A DNA stretch of 64,000 nt from Paraburkholderia dioscoreae (GCF_902459535.1 NZ_LR699554.1:2728001-2792000); one strand, 5' to 3'. Positions 1 through 9,229 are shown, counted from the first letter of the stretch. Numbers and translations are program-made. Notes: a model not told the origin generated them from the sequence alone.

Positions 1-1058
1 TCGGCGCGCTCAAGCTCGACGGCGGCAACGGCGCGGGCAACATGGTGCACGTGGGCAAGGACGGCGGCGGTTCGGAACAACTCGCGTGGGCATATCCCGG
101 CATGTACGACATCAAGGGGCGCATTTCGGAAACGGTCGTGAAATACGGGTTGCAGATCGTCACCAACCCGTTCCTCGAACCACACGACAATCGCGCGCTG
201 CCGCCGACTTTTCTCGGCGTCTCGATGGTCAGCAACGATCTCGCGCACACCGAGCTTCAGGCCGGCAGCTTCACCAAGGTCGACGCACGCGGTCACACGA
301 ACCTGAGCAATCTCACTACTTCGTATGGCGGCACGCGCATCGATCGCCTCACTTATGTGGGCGGCACGTGGCACTACGCGAAGAACGGCGAGATGGCCCT
401 TTACGTCGATCAGGCCGACGACGTCTGGCGTCAGTACTACGGCTCGGTCGCGCAGTCGTGCGGCGATCCGGCCACGATCAAGTGGAGCGGGCTCGCGAAC
501 GTCTATTCGACGCACGACACCGGCGCGTCACGTCAGGGGCACATCAACAGCAACGCCTACAGCGTGTCGGTTTCCGCGCAGCATGGCCCGCATGCGCTCC
601 TGCTCGGTTACCAGCAGGTGCTCGGCGACCAGTTCTTCGACTACGTCAACGAGACCAACGGCATCTACCTGACCAACTCGATGGACGTGGACTACAACGC
701 GCCGCACGAGCAGTCGCTGCAGTTGCGCTATACGTTCGACGGCAAATACGCCGGCGTGCCGGGACTCAAGGCGATGTTCTGGGGGCAATACGGCTGGGGC
801 GCGGATGCGTCGGCCGGCGCGGCGGAGAATGCTTCGCCTTCGGCAGCGCTGCATGATCTCTACTGGAAGAACGGCGAGCCGGTGCATGGCCATCACCACG
901 AGTTCGGCTTCATTCCCAGCTACACGCTGCAAAGCGGACGCTTCAAGGATACGAAGGTCACGTTCATCGCCATGTGGCATAACAGCCAGTACCACTACTC
1001 GGATGGCAACAACATGGAATACCGGCTGGTGGTGAATGTGCCGGTGAAGGTCTTCTAA
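1..1058 (+). CDS. OprD-family outer-membrane porin, C-terminal part (5' end outside window)
   Basis: The reading frame is open from base 3 to a TAA at 1056-1058, so the last 351 residues are seen and the signal peptide and first strands lie outside the window. The protein has alternating polar/aromatic beta-strand segments and ends in Phe (VPVKVF), as expected of a beta-barrel recognised by the BAM machinery. The blocks LTYVGGTWHYAKNGEMALY and HALLLGYQQVLGDQFFDY are typical of OprD/OccD substrate-specific channels, which take up amino acids, peptides or aromatic acids. The substrate cannot be read from this part. It converges on the IclR gene. Confidence 0.85.
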   Translation, partial: GALKLDGGNGAGNMVHVGKDGGGSEQLAWAYPGMYDIKGRISETVVKYGLQIVTNPFLEPHDNRALPPTFLGVSMVSNDLAHTELQAGSFTKVDARGHTNLSNLTTSYGGTRIDRLTYVGGTWHYAKNGEMALYVDQADDVWRQYYGSVAQSCGDPATIKWSGLANVYSTHDTGASRQGHINSNAYSVSVSAQHGPHALLLGYQQVLGDQFFDYVNETNGIYLTNSMDVDYNAPHEQSLQLRYTFDGKYAGVPGLKAMFWGQYGWGADASAGAAENASPSAALHDLYWKNGEPVHGHHHEFGFIPSYTLQSGRFKDTKVTFIAMWHNSQYHYSDGNNMEYRLVVNVPVKVF

Positions 1059-1074
1059 GCGGTTGCAAGCGTTC

Positions 1075-1101
1075 GAGGCGGCGCAGTTAGCGCGCCGCCT
1101 C
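1075..1101. terminator. Hairpin between convergent porin and iclR genes
   Basis: A perfect 10-bp stem (GAGGCGGCGC / GCGCCGCCTC) with a 7-base loop lies between the two convergent stop codons. There is no strong T run on either side, so it may be a weak bidirectional terminator. Confidence 0.5.
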
Positions 1102-1118
1102 GTTGAGCGCGCCTGCGC

Positions 1119-1997
1119 TTATCCCGTGATCCGTTCGGTGGTCATGGCGCGCGACAAGCCATGCATCGGCCTGCGCAACGCGACATCGAACGGGTTGGTT
1201 TGCGGGCCGATTGCGTCAGCCTGGCGGCGCAGCAATTCGACCACCATCGGCAGACGGTCGTCGCCGAGACGCGCGGCCAGCGTGCCGACGCTCAACGCGG
1301 CGACCGCCACACCGGTGCGATCCAGAATCGGCACCGCGACACCCGCCATGCCGTCGAGCACACCGCTATTGCGCCCCGCATAGCCCAACTGGCGCACGCG
1401 TTCGATCTCGGTGCGCAAATACACCTCGTCGAGCACGCCGTAGCCGCGAATTCGCGGCACGTTGAAACGGATGATCTCCTCACGCTCCGCCTCGGGCAAA
1501 AACGCGAGAATCGCCAGACTGCCCTGCCCGACACCTAAAGCCACGCGCCCGCCTATATCGCCGGTGAACGAACGGATCGGAAACGGCCCTTCGCAGATGT
1601 CGAGGCACACTGCGTCGAAGCTGCTTTTGACGAGTAGAAAGATCGTGTCGCCGAGACTGGCGCACAACCGCAGCAACGCGGGACGGCATAGCGTGCGCAT
1701 GCCGCTCGGGTTGCCGGCCTGCGCCGCGAGCGCGAAAAAATCCACACTCAGCCGGTACAGCTTGGAGCTTTCGTCCTGTTCGACGATACCCTCCGCGATC
1801 AACGCATGCAGGATGCGGTGCACCGTGCCTTGCGTCAATCCGACCGTTTTCGCCAGACGCGTGACACGCCCGCCGTCGGGCTGCGCCTCGGACAATGCGC
1901 GAATCACCGCGAACGCACGTTCCAGCATGCCGGGGCCGGGAGTGCCACCCGGCTCGGCCACGGCGGTGTCGGTATCTCGTTTGGCGGCAACTTTCAT
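1119..1997 (-). CDS. IclR-family transcriptional regulator
   Basis: The 292-residue protein has an N-terminal winged helix-turn-helix at about 24-85 (LAKTVGLTQGTVHRILHAL is the recognition part) and an IclR effector domain at about 95-280, the usual family layout. IclR proteins bind small carbon-source metabolites and repress or activate a neighbouring catabolic operon. This gene is divergent from the transporter/dehydrogenase operon starting at 2300 across a 302-bp gap, so that operon is the likely target. The effector is probably the transported amine or a breakdown product; this is inference. The N-terminal 20 residues are extended and poorly conserved in appearance. Confidence 0.88.
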   Translation of the reverse strand: MKVAAKRDTDTAVAEPGGTPGPGMLERAFAVIRALSEAQPDGGRVTRLAKTVGLTQGTVHRILHALIAEGIVEQDESSKLYRLSVDFFALAAQAGNPSGMRTLCRPALLRLCASLGDTIFLLVKSSFDAVCLDICEGPFPIRSFTGDIGGRVALGVGQGSLAILAFLPEAEREEIIRFNVPRIRGYGVLDEVYLRTEIERVRQLGYAGRNSGVLDGMAGVAVPILDRTGVAVAALSVGTLAARLGDDRLPMVVELLRRQADAIGPQTNPFDVALRRPMHGLSRAMTTERITG

Positions 1998-2212
1998 CTT
2001 TCTGGCTCTGAATTATTTCATTGACCGAAACACTATAAAGCGTTTTATCCTCAAATGGAATCTGGGAACATCCCGCTCGTAGAGACGTTGTGCCGATAAT
2101 TCATAGGGATTTTCCGGACGCCACGCAGCGGAACAGCGAGCACGCTTTCCACCAATATCTTTCATACAGTGGAATTTTTTTTAATCTTATACCGGCAATC
2201 GGAATTTGAAAT

Positions 2213-2242
2213 TGACTGACGGTAATTTGGCTAGCTAGAGTC
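2213..2242 (+). promoter_or_regulatory. Candidate sigma-70 promoter of the amine transport/oxidation operon
   Basis: TTGACT at 2213-2218 and TAGAGT at 2237-2242 are separated by 18 bases, 58 bases before the ATG at 2300. The whole divergent region 1998-2299 is AT-richer than its surroundings and would hold the IclR site. No clear IclR palindrome was found by eye. Confidence 0.4.
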
Positions 2243-2299
2243 GGCGTCATCGAGGCAGTAGTCGATTGAACCGGTGTCGAACCATCCAAAGGTCAGATC

Positions 2300-3391
2300 A
2301 TGTCGTTCCTCACACTTACCGACGTCACGAAATCGTTCGGCGATCTGCACGCAGTCGCCGACGTGAACCTGTCGGTGGAAAAAGGCGAATTCGTTTCGTT
2401 GCTCGGGCCGTCCGGCTGCGGCAAGACCACCACCTTGCAGATGATCGCGGGCTTCGTCGAAACGACGCGCGGACGCATCACGCTCGACGGCCGCGACATC
2501 ACGCACATGAAACCGAACAGGCGCGGCCTCGGCATCGTGTTCCAGAGCTACGCGCTGTTTCCGCACATGAGCGTCGCCGAGAACGTCGGCTTCGGACTGG
2601 AAATGCGCAACATCGACAAAGCCGAGCGCAAGGAGCGCATTCGCGAAGCGCTGGCGCTGGTGCGGCTCGACACGCTCGCGCATCGCTTTCCGCGCGAACT
2701 CTCCGGCGGTCAACGGCAACGTGTGGCGATTGCCCGGGCCATCGTGATCGCGCCGCCGGTACTGCTGCTCGACGAACCGATGTCGAATCTCGACGCCAAG
2801 CTGCGCGAAGACATGCAGTTCGAACTGCGCGGCATTCAACGCAAGATCGGCACGACCACCATCATGGTGACGCACGATCAATCCGAAGCGCTGTCGATCA
2901 GCGATCGCGTGGTGGTGATGGAAGCCGGCCGCATTACGCAGATCGACACACCGTACGAAGCGTACGAGCGACCCGAGAATCGCTTCGTCTCGCAGTTCAT
3001 CGGCAAGGCCAACATGCTGCCTGGCATCGTGGTGGCGCGCGACGGGGACGCGATCCGCATCGATCTCGGCCACGATCTCGCGGAAACCGGGCACACGGCG
3101 CAGTTGCCGGCGCGCGAGCGTGTGGTCGGTGTCGGCGACGCGGTGACCTTGTGCATTCGCCCGGAAAAACTGCGCCTGTGCGCACCGAACGCGGGGCGTG
3201 TGCCAGCAACCGTCACGAGCCGCTTCTTCCTCGGCAGCCAATGGTTGTACCGGCTTGACAGCCGGCTCGGCGAAGTGCTGGTGTGCTGCCAGAACGAAGG
3301 CACGGAGCCGCTGCCCGAAGGCGCGGCAGTGGGCGTGGACTGGAACAGCGAGGCGATCCGCTTCATTCAACGGGACGCGCATCATGGCTAG
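2300..3391 (+). CDS. ABC transporter ATP-binding protein, PotA-like
   Basis: The 363-residue cytoplasmic ATPase energises import. Walker A GPSGCGKTTT is at 36-45, Q-loop FQSYALFPH at about 81-89, signature LSGGQRQRVAIARA at about 134-147 and Walker B VLLLDEP at about 154-160. A C-terminal extension of about 120 residues fits the TOBE domain of the polyamine/opine/iron (PotA, FbpC, AttA) class. It is the first gene of the operon and its stop overlaps the start of the first permease by 8 bases (ATGGCTAG), implying translational coupling. Family assignment is secure, substrate is not. Confidence 0.93.
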   Translation: MSFLTLTDVTKSFGDLHAVADVNLSVEKGEFVSLLGPSGCGKTTTLQMIAGFVETTRGRITLDGRDITHMKPNRRGLGIVFQSYALFPHMSVAENVGFGLEMRNIDKAERKERIREALALVRLDTLAHRFPRELSGGQRQRVAIARAIVIAPPVLLLDEPMSNLDAKLREDMQFELRGIQRKIGTTTIMVTHDQSEALSISDRVVVMEAGRITQIDTPYEAYERPENRFVSQFIGKANMLPGIVVARDGDAIRIDLGHDLAETGHTAQLPARERVVGVGDAVTLCIRPEKLRLCAPNAGRVPATVTSRFFLGSQWLYRLDSRLGEVLVCCQNEGTEPLPEGAAVGVDWNSEAIRFIQRDAHHG

Positions 3392-4298
3392 TACGCTGCC
3401 CGCCACCGACAAGCGCGACATGAAATCCGGCAACGCCCGCCGCGCGCCCTGGCAGGCATTTTTGCCGCTATGGCTGATGTGCGCGCCGGCGTTTCTGCTG
3501 TTCGTGGCGCTCGTGCTCGTACCGCTTCTGATGACGCTGGTGCTGACCTTCTATCGCTTCGATCCGGCCAGCGGGCCGATCGCCGCGTTCCAGTTCGGCA
3601 ATTACGCGGAAGTGCTGAGCTCGTCGTATTACCACACCATCTTTCTGCGCACCTTCGGCATTGCGTTTCTGGTCACGCTGCTGTGCGTCGTGATCGGCAC
3701 GCCGGAAGCATATGTGCTGTCGCGCATGCGCGACCCGTACCGCTCGATGTTCCTGCTGGTGATTCTCGCGCCGCTGCTGGTCTCCGTGGTGGTGCGGGCC
3801 TTCGGCTGGAGCATGCTGCTCAACACCAACGGTCTCGTGAATCAGGCGTTCGGTCTGATCGGACTCGGGCCTTACAAGCTCGAGTACACCACCTTTGCGA
3901 TCGTCATTGCACTCGTGCACGTGATGCTGCCGTTCATGGTAATTCCGGTGTGGACGGCGCTGCAGAAGCTCGACCCGCAAACGGAAAACGCCGCGCTTTC
4001 GCTAATGGCATCGCCCGCCACCACGCTGCGTCGCATCGTTCTGCCGCAGCTCACGCCGGGCATTCTGTCGGGCAGCCTGATGGTGTTCGGCTTGTCGGCG
4101 AGCGCCTTCGCGATTCCCGGCCTGCTCGGCGGACGACGCCTGAAAGTGGCCGCCACCGCCGTGTACGACGAGTTCCTCGGCTCGCTGAACTGGCCGCTCG
4201 GCGCGACTATCGCGCTCCTGCTGCTGGTCGCGAACCTGATCGTGATGCTCACGTACTACCGGGTTCTGGAACGCAAATACACCCGAAGCCTCGGCTAA
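3384..4298 (+). CDS. ABC transporter permease, PotB-like
   Basis: The 304-residue membrane protein has about six hydrophobic segments. The EAA-type cytoplasmic loop (ENAALSLMASPATTLRRIVLP) contacts the ATPase. The start at 3384 is chosen because it overlaps the stop of the upstream ATPase gene; an in-frame start 186 bases earlier lies wholly inside that gene. It forms the heterodimeric channel with the next gene. The class (spermidine/putrescine, opine and related cations) agrees with the ATPase and the binding protein at the end of the operon. Confidence 0.92.
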   Translation: MASTLPATDKRDMKSGNARRAPWQAFLPLWLMCAPAFLLFVALVLVPLLMTLVLTFYRFDPASGPIAAFQFGNYAEVLSSSYYHTIFLRTFGIAFLVTLLCVVIGTPEAYVLSRMRDPYRSMFLLVILAPLLVSVVVRAFGWSMLLNTNGLVNQAFGLIGLGPYKLEYTTFAIVIALVHVMLPFMVIPVWTALQKLDPQTENAALSLMASPATTLRRIVLPQLTPGILSGSLMVFGLSASAFAIPGLLGGRRLKVAATAVYDEFLGSLNWPLGATIALLLLVANLIVMLTYYRVLERKYTRSLG

Positions 4299-4337
4299 TT
4301 CATCGGCTCACTTATCGGCTCACTCAGTGAAAACATC

Positions 4338-5132
4338 ATGAGAAAAAACGGCCTTATCGCGCTGATTTTCCACACGCTCGTGATTGCGTTCGTGCTCGCA
4401 CCGCTCGTGATCGTCGTGCTGGTCGCCTTCACGCCCGACGAAACGCTCACGTTGCCCACGCACGGCGTCTCGTTGCGCTGGTTCCGCGCGATCCTCAATT
4501 ACCCGGATTTCATCAGCGCGTTTTTCAATAGCCTGAAGCTGGCGTTCGCTTCGGCAACGCTCTCGCTGATCGTGGCGCTGCCCGCCGCGCTCGCCATCGG
4601 CCGCGCGCGCTTTCCCGGCCGCAGCTTTCTCAACGGCCTGTTGCTGTCGCCGCTCGTGATTCCCGGCCTCGTACTCGGCATCGCGCTGCTGCGTTTTTTC
4701 GCGCTGATCGGTGCGACCGGCTCGTTCGCCTGGCTCGTGCTCGCGCACATGATCATCATCACGCCGTTCGTCATGCGGCTCGTGCTGGCTTCGGTAAGCG
4801 GGCTCGACCGCAGCGTCGAGCACGCCGCCAACTCGCTAGGCGCCGACGCATGGACCACGTTTCGCCGCATCACTTTCCCGATGATTCTGCCGGGCATAAC
4901 CGGCGGCTGGCTGCTGGCCTTCATCAACAGCTTCGACGAATTGACCATGTCGATCTTCGTCACCTCGCCGCAAACCGTCACGCTGCCGGTGCGCATGTAC
5001 ATGTACGCCACCGAATCGATCGACCCGATGATGGCTTCCGTGTCCGCGCTGGTGATTTTCATCACGGGCGGCGCGATGCTGCTGCTCGACCGCGTGTATG
5101 GCCTCAACCGCATTCTGATCGGCCAGCACTAA
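4338..5132 (+). CDS. ABC transporter permease, PotC-like
   Basis: The 264-residue inner-membrane protein has six predicted hydrophobic segments and an EAA loop (EHAANSLGADAWTTFRRITFP). It is the second half of the import channel with the upstream permease. It lies 39 bases after that gene, and its TAA overlaps the ATG of the ferredoxin-like gene by one base (TAATG). This coupling ties the transporter to the dehydrogenase genes that follow. Confidence 0.92.
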   Translation: MRKNGLIALIFHTLVIAFVLAPLVIVVLVAFTPDETLTLPTHGVSLRWFRAILNYPDFISAFFNSLKLAFASATLSLIVALPAALAIGRARFPGRSFLNGLLLSPLVIPGLVLGIALLRFFALIGATGSFAWLVLAHMIIITPFVMRLVLASVSGLDRSVEHAANSLGADAWTTFRRITFPMILPGITGGWLLAFINSFDELTMSIFVTSPQTVTLPVRMYMYATESIDPMMASVSALVIFITGGAMLLLDRVYGLNRILIGQH

Positions 5133-5527
5133 TGTCTTCTTCCGACCACGCTCTCATGCCGTCCACCTTGTCGTCTACCAACGCCACCGCGCCGCGTCGT
5201 GAGCCGCAATTCATCCGCATTGCGGAAACGCGGCGCAAACCGCTGCGCTTCTTTCTCGATGGTCAGGAAGTCGCCGCGCTGCAAGGCGATACGCTGCTGA
5301 CAGCCGTGCTGATGCAGCAACGCCGCGTGCGCGAAAGCGAATTCAGCGGCGCGCCGCGCGCGGGTTTCTGCCTGATCGGCGCATGTCAGGACTGCTGGAT
5401 GCGCACCGAAGACGGCAAGCGCGTACGTGCGTGCTCGACGCTCGTGACCGAGGGCATGCGCGTGCTCACGCGCCCGGCCGCCGCTATCGAAGCCGACACC
5501 GCGGACAGAAACGGAGACGCGCGATGA
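5132..5527 (+). CDS. (2Fe-2S)-binding small subunit of an amine/opine/hydroxyproline-type dehydrogenase
   Basis: The 131-residue protein carries a ferredoxin-type cluster motif: C80-x4-C85-x2-C88 and C101, in the context GFCLIGACQDCW. Small subunits of this kind (HcnA, SoxA N-terminal domain, opine oxidase and D-hydroxyproline dehydrogenase gamma subunits) pass electrons between two flavoprotein subunits. The first 25 residues are Ser/Thr/Ala-rich and appear disordered. The start at 5132 is fixed by the TAATG overlap with the permease; its end overlaps the next gene by 4 bases. An upstream in-frame start at 4850 would lie inside the permease and was not used. Confidence 0.85.
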   Translation: MSSSDHALMPSTLSSTNATAPRREPQFIRIAETRRKPLRFFLDGQEVAALQGDTLLTAVLMQQRRVRESEFSGAPRAGFCLIGACQDCWMRTEDGKRVRACSTLVTEGMRVLTRPAAAIEADTADRNGDAR

Positions 5528-6957
5528 GCGACGAACGCCGCATCGTGATCGTCGGCGCCGGACCGGCTGGCGTACGCGCTGCCGAGACGCTGGTGGCGGC
5601 CGGCGTGAAGCCGGTCGTGATCGATGAAAACGCGCGCTGGGGCGGCCAGATCTATCGGCAGCCGCCCGCCAATGGCGGATTCCAGCGCTCGAAAAAAACG
5701 CTCTACGGTTTCGAAGCGTGCAAGGCCGATGCATTGCATTCGACCATGGCCGCACTTCTGCCTCATCTCGACTATCGCCCCGACACGCTTGCATGGGCGT
5801 GCGAAGCGGGCCACCTCGATACCTTGCACGCAGGACGTGAGCGGCGCGTGCCGTTCTCGCATCTGATCATCGCCAGCGGCGCGACCGACCGCGTGCTGCC
5901 GGTGCCGGGCTGGACGCTGCCCGGCGTCTACACGCTCGGCGCGGCCCAGGTCGCATTGAAGGCGCAAGGCTGCGCGATCGGCCGGCGCGTCGTGCTGGCG
6001 GGCACCGGTCCGCTGTTGTACCTCGTGGCGTACCAGTACGTGAAAGCGGGCGCGCAAGTCGTGGCCGTGCTCGACACGAGTCCGTTCTCGCAGCAGATCG
6101 CCGCGGCGCCGAAACTCGCGCGCCTGCCGTCCACGTTCGCCAAAGGCCTCTACTACGTCGGCTGGCTGAAAATGCATGGCGTGCGGATCGAGCGCGATGT
6201 GACGCTAGTCGGCATTCGCGGCGTAGACGGTGTGGAAGCGCTCGAATGGCGCGCCGCGCGTAATGGTTCGGCAAACGAAACAATCGCGTGCGACGCGGTC
6301 GGCTTGAGCTTCGGCCTGAAACCCGAAACACAACTCGCCGATCTCGCCGGCTGCCGCTTCCGTTTCGACGCGACCAACCGTTGCTGGCTGCCTGAAACAG
6401 ACCCGGCGGGACGCAGTTCCGTGCGCGGCCTCTATCTCGCCGGCGACGGCGCGGGCATCGCCGGTGCGGACGCCGCCGAACTGGCCGGCCGACACGCCGC
6501 GCTGGCGTTGCTCGACGATCTCGGTATCGCGCATCCACGTGGCCCGAATATGCCCGACGCTGCATCGATCGAACGCCGGCTGAAACGTATCGCGGTATTT
6601 CGCGAGGGTATCGAAACGGCCTTCGCGCCGCCCGCGAAATGCGCGTCGCAATGGCCCGACGACATGACCGTGTGCCGCTGCGAAGAAATCGACGCGGGCA
6701 CGCTAAGGCGCTGCATCCGTGGCGGCGAAGCGAATGAGATCAACCGGTTGAAGGCGCTCACGCGCATCGGCATGGGACGTTGCCAGGGACGCATGTGCGG
6801 CGAAGCCGCGCTCAACCTGCTCGCCGAAGAAACCGGCAAACCTCTCGACGCAGTGGGCCGCTTGCGCAGCCAGCCGCCCGTCAAACCCATTCCGCTCGCG
6901 CCGGCCATGTATGCCGACGACGTCGCCGAAATCCCAATGGAGGCGCGCGATGAGTGA
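5524..6957 (+). CDS. FAD/NAD(P)-binding dehydrogenase subunit with C-terminal BFD-like [2Fe-2S] domain (HcnB/OoxA-like)
   Basis: The 477-residue protein has an N-terminal dinucleotide-binding fold with GAGPAG at 11-16. A second Rossmann motif, LAGTGPLLYLVAYQY, is in the middle. Near the C-terminus a Cys-rich domain holds CRCEE and GRCQGRMCG, the bacterioferritin-associated-ferredoxin type of [2Fe-2S] site. This layout matches HcnB, opine oxidase subunit A and the hydroxyproline dehydrogenase large subunit. The ATG at 5524 overlaps the preceding stop (ATGA). It should assemble with the genes on both sides into an alpha-beta-gamma complex. Confidence 0.88.
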   Translation: MSDERRIVIVGAGPAGVRAAETLVAAGVKPVVIDENARWGGQIYRQPPANGGFQRSKKTLYGFEACKADALHSTMAALLPHLDYRPDTLAWACEAGHLDTLHAGRERRVPFSHLIIASGATDRVLPVPGWTLPGVYTLGAAQVALKAQGCAIGRRVVLAGTGPLLYLVAYQYVKAGAQVVAVLDTSPFSQQIAAAPKLARLPSTFAKGLYYVGWLKMHGVRIERDVTLVGIRGVDGVEALEWRAARNGSANETIACDAVGLSFGLKPETQLADLAGCRFRFDATNRCWLPETDPAGRSSVRGLYLAGDGAGIAGADAAELAGRHAALALLDDLGIAHPRGPNMPDAASIERRLKRIAVFREGIETAFAPPAKCASQWPDDMTVCRCEEIDAGTLRRCIRGGEANEINRLKALTRIGMGRCQGRMCGEAALNLLAEETGKPLDAVGRLRSQPPVKPIPLAPAMYADDVAEIPMEARDE

Positions 6958-8077
6958 CACCCTGCATTACGACGTCGCAATCGCGGGCGGCGGGCTGGTC
7001 GGTTCATCGGCGGCGTTGGCGCTGGCTAAGCGCGGCCTGCGCGTAGGCCTCTTCGAGCGACGCTATTGCGGCGCGCAGGCGAGCGGCGTGAACTACGGCG
7101 GCGTGCGCTGCCAGGGACGCCCAGTCGAACAGATGCCGCTCGCGATCCGCGCGCGGCGTATCTGGGACCGCTTGCCGGAGTTGATCGGCATCGACGGCGA
7201 ATTTACGGTGTCGGGCCATTTGCGCCTGGCCCGCGGCGAAAGCGCGCTGGCCGCGCTGCAAACGTGGGCCGAGATGGCGCGCGACTATGGCGTGCACGCG
7301 CAACTGATCAGCGGCACGGCGTTCCGCGAACGCTACCCGTGGCTCGGCGCATCGGCCGTCGGCGGCTCGCTGTGTGCGACGGACGGTCATGCGAATCCGC
7401 GGCTGGTGTCGCCCGCCTTCGCGCATGCCGCGCGTACCGCGGGCGCGGACGTGCGCGAGCAATCCGAACTCACCGACATTCGGCACGACGGCAAGCGTTT
7501 TCAATTGCGCGCCGGCGACCTGCGCGTCAGCGCCGACTGGCTGATCAACTCGGCCGGCGCGTGGGCGAATACCGTGGCGGGCTATTTCGGCGAGACCGTG
7601 CCGATGAAACCGATCTACCCGAACATGTGGGTCACCGAACCGCTGCCGCTCTTCATCACGCACAACCTGGGCGTGTATGGCGGCGGCATCTACGCGCGGC
7701 AGGTGGCGCGCGGCAATTGTGTGATCGGCGGCGGACGCGGACATGGCGACGGCGAATACGGCCAGCCGTCGACGGAAACCACGCGCGCGGTGATGCGCGA
7801 CGCTTGCGCGCTGCTGCCCGCGTTGCGCGAGGCGTTGCTGATCCGCACGTGGAGCGGCGTGGAAGGCGAAACGCCCGACAGCAATCCGATCATCGGCGCG
7901 AGCCGCACCGTGCCGCGTCTGTTGCATGCATTCGGTTTTTCAGGCGGCGGCTTTCTGCTCGCGCCGGGCGTCGGCGAAGTGCTCGCCGATCTCGTCATCG
8001 ACGGCGCCACCGCCACGCCACTCGACGCTTTTTCGATTGGCCGCTTTGCTGCTGTGGCGACCTCTCCGGTCGCCTGA
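6950..8077 (+). CDS. FAD-dependent oxidoreductase of the DAO family (HcnC/OoxB-like catalytic subunit)
   Basis: The 375-residue protein starts with a dinucleotide-binding motif, GGGLVG at 13-18, followed by a DAO (glycine/D-amino-acid oxidase) fold. Near the C-terminus WSGVEGETPDSNPIIG and FGFSGGGFLLAPGVGE are the usual flavin-contacting blocks of this family. It is the probable amine-oxidising subunit: family members remove hydride from a secondary amine or D-amino acid. The ATG at 6950 overlaps the preceding gene by 8 bases. The pathway downstream of the imine product is not encoded here. Confidence 0.88.
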   Translation: MSDTLHYDVAIAGGGLVGSSAALALAKRGLRVGLFERRYCGAQASGVNYGGVRCQGRPVEQMPLAIRARRIWDRLPELIGIDGEFTVSGHLRLARGESALAALQTWAEMARDYGVHAQLISGTAFRERYPWLGASAVGGSLCATDGHANPRLVSPAFAHAARTAGADVREQSELTDIRHDGKRFQLRAGDLRVSADWLINSAGAWANTVAGYFGETVPMKPIYPNMWVTEPLPLFITHNLGVYGGGIYARQVARGNCVIGGGRGHGDGEYGQPSTETTRAVMRDACALLPALREALLIRTWSGVEGETPDSNPIIGASRTVPRLLHAFGFSGGGFLLAPGVGEVLADLVIDGATATPLDAFSIGRFAAVATSPVA

Positions 8078-8119
8078 GTCATCGTTTAGTGAACTTTAGT
8101 GAACCCCCGGAGCTCCTCA

Positions 8120-9166
8120 ATGAAACTGTTCAAAACGCTCGCGGCGCTGGCCGCCTTATGTGCATTCGGCGCGGCCGCGCCGGCGTGGTCGCAAACCAAA
8201 ACGATCTATATCGGCATGAACGGCGGCCCGATGGAAAAGGCCTATACGAGCCAGGTGCTGCCCGACTTCGAGAAAGCCAACAACGTGAAGGTGGTCGTGG
8301 TGCCGGGCACGTCGTCGGACATTCTCGCCAAGCTGCTGGCCAACAAGGCCAGTCCACAGATCCATGTGGTGTTTCTCGACGACGGCGTGATGGCACGCGC
8401 GGTCAGCATGGGTGTGTGCAGGAAGCTCGACGATTCGCCGGTGCTCAAGGAACTCTATCCGTTCGCGCGCATGAAAGACGACATGGGCGCGGGCGTGCAA
8501 CTCGGCATGACCGGCATTGCCTACAACAAGAAGCTGTTCGCTGAAAAAGGCTGGGCGCCGCCCACTTCGTGGATGGATTTCGCCGATCCGAAATACAAGG
8601 GCAAAGTGGTGTTCCAGTCGGCGTCGAGCAGTACTTTCGGCCTGCACGGCTTTCTCGCCATCAACCGTCTGATGGGCGGTAGCGAACAGAACGTGGAGCC
8701 GGGCTTCACGAAATGGGCGAGCACGGTGGGACCGAACGTGGTCGAGTACGTGCCGAATTCGGCGAAGATTTCCGAAATGGTCCAGACCGGCGAGGCGGGT
8801 CTGTTCCCGTTGACGCCGACCGCCGTGGGCGATCTGGCGGACAAGGGCATTCCGGTCGGCTATGTGAATCCGAAGGAAGGTCCGGTGTTGCTGCTGGTCG
8901 ATCTGTGCGTGGTCAACAACAACCCGGACCCGCAACTGGCGCAGAAGCTCGCGCAGTTCCTGCTCTCCGCGCCGGCGCAAACCAAGGCCGCCGAGGCCGG
9001 CCGTCAGATCCCCACCAACCGTCTCGCGAAGATGACGCCGGCCATGCAGCAAAGCCTCGGCAACGTGGAAGATCTGGTGCGCAAGGTGACGGTTGTGGAT
9101 TGGGACACGATCAACGCACACCGCGCGCAGTGGGATACGCGCTGGAACCGGCAGATCGAACGCTAA
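8120..9166 (+). CDS. ABC transporter periplasmic substrate-binding protein, PotD-like
   Basis: The 348-residue protein opens with a signal peptide (MKLFKTLAALAALCAFGAAAPAWSQ, cleavage after about 25). The mature part is a class-I extracellular solute-binding fold of the polyamine/iron type (YIGMNGGPMEKAY, GMTGIAYNKKLF). The start at 8120 is preceded by GGAG and begins at the signal peptide; an in-frame start 21 bases earlier would add a polar N-terminus. It is the last gene of the operon, 42 bases after the oxidase, and is followed by a strong terminator. It should deliver the amine that the dehydrogenase oxidises. Confidence 0.9.
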   Translation: MKLFKTLAALAALCAFGAAAPAWSQTKTIYIGMNGGPMEKAYTSQVLPDFEKANNVKVVVVPGTSSDILAKLLANKASPQIHVVFLDDGVMARAVSMGVCRKLDDSPVLKELYPFARMKDDMGAGVQLGMTGIAYNKKLFAEKGWAPPTSWMDFADPKYKGKVVFQSASSSTFGLHGFLAINRLMGGSEQNVEPGFTKWASTVGPNVVEYVPNSAKISEMVQTGEAGLFPLTPTAVGDLADKGIPVGYVNPKEGPVLLLVDLCVVNNNPDPQLAQKLAQFLLSAPAQTKAAEAGRQIPTNRLAKMTPAMQQSLGNVEDLVRKVTVVDWDTINAHRAQWDTRWNRQIER

Positions 9167-9188
9167 GCCGGTCTTCGGGAGCTGCAAC

Positions 9189-9229
9189 AAAAACGCGCGC
9201 CTTGCAGAGTTGCAAGGCGCGCGTTTTTT
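9189..9229. terminator. Strong rho-independent terminator ending the amine operon
   Basis: An 18-base inverted repeat (core ACGCGCGCCTTGCA) with a GAGT loop is followed by six T residues on the plus strand and flanked by five A residues on the other side. It can therefore also stop minus-strand transcription from the gene at 9253-9552. Confidence 0.85.

Noticed and set aside
1998..2299. CTAGCTAG at 2232-2239 and GAATTTGAAATT as an IclR operator
   Set aside because: Too short or imperfect to separate from chance; only the promoter-like hexamers are reported.
5129..6651. Several long minus-strand frames under the dehydrogenase genes
   Set aside because: They are antisense shadows; the plus-strand genes have overlapping starts and stops and clear cofactor motifs.
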